NCBI GenBank assembly: GCA_000727475.1 | Contig: KL647289.1 | Coordinates: 1,552,036 to 1,616,035, forward strand | Direction: 5' to 3' | DNA from: Sarcocystis neurona | Taxonomy: Eukaryota; Apicomplexa; Conoidasida; Eucoccidiorida; Sarcocystidae | Length of the DNA stretch: 64,000 bases | Shown here: piece by piece, positions 60,394-64,000 of the stretch | Layout: each line of letters opens with the position of its first letter | Position numbering within the stretch: position 1 is the stretch's first letter | Program-made: the position numbers and the translations under genes | Notes under the pieces: generated by a model | Told to the model about the DNA's origin: nothing | Databases searched by the model: none | What the model saw: only the letters and a program-made list of their open reading frames with translations

Positions 60394-62620
60394 CTAGCAC
60401 ATACATGAGGACCGGCAGCTTGGAGAGCTCGAGTTGTTTGTAGCTTCTCCAAAGTCAGTGGTACTGAAGAGACAGAGGTAGTTTACGCGATTGTCATGAG
60501 TACCTGCCGATCTGGCTTTTTTCAGAAGCTTGCGCATATCCGTTAAAGAAGCTCCGCAGGCTCTGAGGGCGTTTTTGAACTCGACGGTGCTTAACCATCC
60601 GTTCAATTCGCTGAAGGGCATAAAAAAGCAGAAGCACACTGCGGTCTACTCACTGTGTGTCGATGCCGAGGCCTGTTGTCGACGCACGAAACGATTATCG
60701 CACCCTTGGGTCTTACACGTCCATAAGCTGGAAGAGGCGGTACACTCTGCTGTTGAGGTAGTTGTATTGTTGGATCCTGGCGACGACCTCAACCTGGGCA
60801 GTTACATACACGTAGGAAAAAAGCCGGAGTTTTGGGGCCGGGAAGAAGAGTAGTGCACCGCTGACACGTTCCGCCGTGTGCAACTGCGGGAAAGGGCAAC
60901 CGGGGTGGTACGACAAACCTCAATCATGATCTTCAAGGTGCGTCCCACGAGAAATCTTGTCTCTTTTGAGAAAAATAAGTGCGGGGCAGGGAAGCCCCCT
61001 CGGTAAGTCAATTGTCTATTTAGAAGCTGCTCAGCCAGCAAAGGGTCGGCTGGGCTGAAAGCAGCGCTCGAGTCGCTGTACCGTAGCCTGTTTGGCAGAT
61101 CGTGGGAAATAGCATTACCGACCAGAACCACGTTATTTCGAAAGCTATTTTCGACGCACACAGGTGGCAATGACGTTCATCTTGCGAAGAAGCTGCGATG
61201 TACGCAGAAGAAGAGGGGTGTTAGAGTGAGGAGCATCAGGGTTGGTATTCTTCTGTGTGGCTTTTAAAGGGCGGCGAATTGGTCGAAGTCTTCACAAAGA
61301 CTTTTTCTTAGGGCACCATGCAGCCCCAAATCGTTCAGTGGCTAGAATCGTCGATTCACATACTCACTTGCCATCTTGAAGCCTCGAGTGTCGCGAAACA
61401 AACGCGTGAACCTCGAAATCTGCGGGGTTCAACCCCAAGCGCCGCATCGCTTCAGCCACATTTGCTTCAGTTGCGTATCCACGACCGCTAGGGTCGAAAA
61501 GGCGCCACAAGTCTAAATGGTTGAAGTCACTTCTGCGAACGGTCGGAAAGGTGCCACAAGTCTAAACGGTTGAGGTCACTTCTGCGAACGATCAGTCAAT
61601 CTGCCTCTCCTTTTCCGAAGGACGTGCTGAATTATGTTCCTTTTAGTCGCCCTCCGCAGGACTGATTTTGTCATACGACTGCGCAGTTTCACGTGAATGG
61701 CATTGTGCAGGGCTCGAGGAATTCCACCATGTAAGCGTATCTTTGAACTTCAGTGCTTAAGCACAATGTCACAACCTCAAATGCACGTTGAACTGCCAAC
61801 AGCCTGTGGGGGCGGTGGGTTCTGCCGTTTAGGGACAACGTAGGGAGAACGAACGTTTAGCCACATCCACCACATGTGCATCTCAGGAGTCTGCTGCGTA
61901 GCCGAACAGTCGAAGTAGGCCAGTGAAGGCACCGACTTATCTTATTTGGAAGAAAAAGTGAGCAGGCGTCCTGGAGGAGAGCTTACCTACACGCAAGTTT
62001 CCCCTTACAGTCTTCCAGCGTTTGAAGTAGCTGCTCCTGGTAGCGAAGCTGGGCTACCAGACTTGCAGGCGTGCACGCACAGTTGGTAGACCCTGCCGCA
62101 CAAGCTGCACAACTAGTGAGCCTTTCTGTAGAATCACCTCTCTTCAACACGTATGGCAGGCTTGCAGGGCAGTTCTCTGAATGAGACGTGTACGCAGGGC
62201 TGCAACCTGCCTTCCACGAGGGCGTCAGTGCCCCACTGCTCAAGCACCGACGGAATCCTTTCCTTGTCGTTTGACTGTCATGTTTTCCACCGCCTGAGGC
62301 CAGCGTAGGTCTGCCCAGCTGGAGCGCAGAAGCAGGCAAAAGCGCAACTCCATTGACAGCAGGTGTGCTTGAAACCGTCACAGCATTGGTGTAATAGGTC
62401 CCTTCGGAGAATACATGGAAGGTATTCGGCATTTGGTTGGAGCTCCACCTACCCGGCAGGGGCGGACGAGGTGACTGCCGTCCGGGGCAGCGCTTTTCTG
62501 CGCTTCAACTTCTTTGCGTGCTGCAGCTCTGCTGCCCGTAGCGTACATCGTACCAGTTTTCGACATCTTTGGGGCGCTGTACACAGAATGTATCGTGTAC
62601 AGCTTAGGGGACATAACCAT
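60394..62620 (-). CDS. EF-hand (calmodulin-like) protein, six exons, 375-394 residues
   Basis: Exons: 62620-62453, 62318-61987, 61532-61368, 61087-60919 (or from 61144), 60793-60717, 60610-60394. All phases match. Total is 1,128 or 1,185 nt depending on the fourth acceptor. The N-terminus (MVMSPKLYTIHSVYSAPKMS) and second exon are Ser/Ala/Cys-rich without a known fold. The third exon encodes DLWRLFDPSGRGYATEANV, an EF-hand loop with Asp-1, Ser-3, Arg-5, Gly-6 and Asn-12 (weak last ligand). The fifth and sixth exons together give FQLMDVELNGWLSTVEF, a full loop D-V-E-L-N-G-W-L-S-T-V-E with canonical Asp-1, Asn-5, Gly-6 and Glu-12. A degenerate partner then ends in RVNYL, like the last EF-hand of calmodulin. 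The protein is probably a soluble calcium-binding or adaptor protein. It may be joined to the EF-hand-like exons upstream as one longer gene. Confidence 0.68.
61493..61589. repeat. 49-bp tandem duplication that copies a 3' splice site
   Basis: GTCGAAAAGGCGCCACAAGT at 61493 recurs as GTCGGAAAGGTGCCACAAGT at 61542, each ending CTTCTGCGAAC. On the minus strand each copy supplies TTCGCAG|AAGTGAC. The functional acceptor is at 61532, and an identical-looking one lies 49 bp upstream at 61581. Confidence 0.9.
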
Positions 62621-62815
62621 GAGAAACAGTACGATAAGGAGGGAACTACACGGTGCACTGGGCAGGGAAGTGGCACCAGAGCACCTTCAAGAGCGCTGAG
62701 ATTTTTCCTGCTGGGTAACTGCTTAGTGGAGGAATTGATGTGTGTTCGCTTCGAGTTTAACTGGCGTTGCAGCTCCTAGAGTGTTCAAAGCTGTTCCATT
62801 CTCGTCGTGAGGCGA

Positions 62816-62845
62816 CTAAAAGAGTGCACATGTGTACTCTTTTAG
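62816..62845. promoter_or_regulatory. 30-bp near-perfect palindrome between EF-hand gene segments
   Basis: CTAAAAGAGTGCACATGTGT followed by ACTCTTTTAG reads the same on both strands at 28 of 30 positions (one mismatched pair). It sits 196 bp upstream of the ATG at 62620 and covers the stop of the upstream frame. It could be a dimeric factor site or a chance inverted repeat. Confidence 0.5.
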
Positions 62846-64000
62846 TTCGGCTTGTCCCCGGTGATCGCTTTGAGATCGCCGGTTTTCCCACGACTCGCGC
62901 GGGTCTCCCCTACTCTTTGACGAGCCATTGGGGGGGAAAAAGAGAGCAAGGAAGGCCTCGTACGTGGAAATCCGTTCTCCATCGCTGCATGTCGACACAT
63001 AACCGAATGGACAGAGTGCTTGATCCACAAGTGAATAGTGCTTCTGATCCACTAAAGGTGGCAGTGGCACGATGCGCAATAATTTACCTGCCGAGGCGTT
63101 TGAGAAAGAGAACTATATTTTCTGGGCTAAAGCGTAGACCTTTACTATTGAGTGAGCTTGTCAAGGTACCTGGTAGCAACAACACGAAATTTTCACCTGT
63201 ACCGAGTTCCAACAAGGTTCACATGTGCGGGATTGCTGTTAAGGTGCTGCTGAACGAATCGGCTATCTGAAGAGCGTCTTCAGGGTCGACAAATTCCGAA
63301 TATGACTCACTTGCACACACTGTCTTACTCAGCGTGACATGCCCGTGAACATCGGCGAAAATACTTCGCAGATAAGTCGACTGGAGGAGCGTGTTGAAAG
63401 AAAGAGCAGCGGTTCTGGACCGCAAGTATGCTGACGTTTCCACTTCTTTGACCAGCAAAATTGTGAAAAGTTTCTCCACGTCCTCCCAGCCTCCTGGCGG
63501 AAATGTGTCTGCCTTAAATCGAGTTTCGGTGTGCACCTGCTCAGGCAGGATCCAGCTGCAAAATCTGCAGTGGCAGAGTACGGCGAAAAGTATACTTCAG
63601 CAAGGTGCACCACCGAGATGTCGCAGCACTGGAAAAGAACACATCGACGATTATGTGGAGACAACTCCGGACCACGTCGCGGTAGTAACATGTTTCCGGC
63701 GTGAGTCGTTTTCAGGGCTTCGGAGCTCACTTGAGAAAAGAAACACTCTCCTCTTCTCTACATCCGGAGATGCGGAAGATCAAATCTCTTCCTTCTTGAC
63801 CACTGAGGCGTAGACCTCGACGACTTGCAAAGCGCGTCAGGTCTTCCCCTGTTCGCCGACAATTTATCGACACACAGGGAACAACAAAGTTCTTTCTCGA
63901 GAGACGGCATTCCACGCAATTACCTGCTTTCGTTGTTCCTGCCAGCTGTTGTGGTGTTTCAGGCGCTCATTGCTCAAAGCGTCACGGAAGTGCACGCAAG
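62816..64000 (-). CDS. EF-hand-like protein, 3' part only (gene continues past the window edge)
   Basis: Minus-strand exons that chain in phase: one ending 63327 (donor ACGCTGA|GTAAGA), then 63266-63203, 63126-63088 and 62984-62816 (stop TAG). They read GHVTL-NSRFVQQHLNSNPAHVNLVG-TR-PENIVLFLKRLG-SDGERISTYEAFLALFF. The last part has EF-hand geometry (LKRLGxDGxxISTYEAFLALF) with incomplete calcium ligands; an earlier FADVHGHVTL is similar. Upstream coding-like pieces are at 63495-63327 (FPPGGWEDVEKLFTILL), about 63848-63730 (GEDLTRFASRR) and 64000-63924 (ERLKHHNSWQEQRKQ then GTAATT), but the phases of the two outermost do not match, so the 5' model is incomplete. It may be the same gene as the EF-hand protein downstream: a weak donor at 62838 and an acceptor near 62659 would keep the frame. 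Confidence 0.5.

Noticed and set aside
1..64000. tRNA, rRNA, CRISPR or bacterial-style operon features
   Set aside because: No cloverleaf with conserved T-loop, no regularly spaced repeats and no rRNA-like sequence was recognised by eye. A covariance-model scan would be needed to exclude small RNA genes.

Overview
This window looks like eukaryotic nuclear DNA from an apicomplexan, most likely a coccidian of the Toxoplasma/Neospora/Sarcocystis group. That is an inference. It rests on short GT-AG introns, many small exons, long gene-poor stretches with TA, TG and ACAT microsatellites, a very long disordered charged protein of a kind common in these parasites, and a flagellar (axonemal) gene, which in coccidia fits the motile microgamete. 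Two assembly gaps (1627-1942 and 32222-32903) both sit inside microsatellites. No bacterial, viral or CRISPR-like content was seen.

All confidently supported genes lie on the minus strand, so their order is best read from right to left. At the right edge are exons of an EF-hand-like protein whose 5' end is outside the window (62816-64000). Next is a six-exon EF-hand protein (60394-62620). Next is a giant gene (33562-58460) whose eight exons splice in consistent phase into one open frame of about 6,359 codons. It includes a single 14.3-kb exon and an IQ (calmodulin-binding) motif whose context is completed at the last splice junction. After roughly 9 kb of mostly non-coding DNA comes a seven-exon, roughly 1,724-residue multi-pass membrane protein of the FUSC/aromatic-acid-exporter/ALMT type (14727-24473). 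Then come a few exons of an unrecognised gene (about 10.9-11.75 kb). Then a nine-exon DRC2/CCDC65 gene (4351-7988), which encodes a subunit of the axonemal nexin-dynein regulatory complex. Last is a two-exon organellar ribosomal protein bS6 gene (112-2488), split by a 2-kb intron that holds the first gap. A possible small plus-strand membrane-protein gene (24857-25512) diverges from the FUSC gene.

Exon models were built by hand. Splice sites were chosen for GT/AG context, reading-frame phase and, for DRC2 and bS6, agreement with the known protein families. In each confident model the exon lengths sum to a whole number of codons with no internal stop. The genes do not form an obvious pathway. 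Calcium/calmodulin themes (EF-hands, IQ motif) and one axonemal gene recur, but the link between neighbours is only suggestive. Intergenic and intronic DNA carries several diverged two-copy tandem duplications of 31-76 bp. One of these duplicates a functional 3' splice site inside the EF-hand gene.
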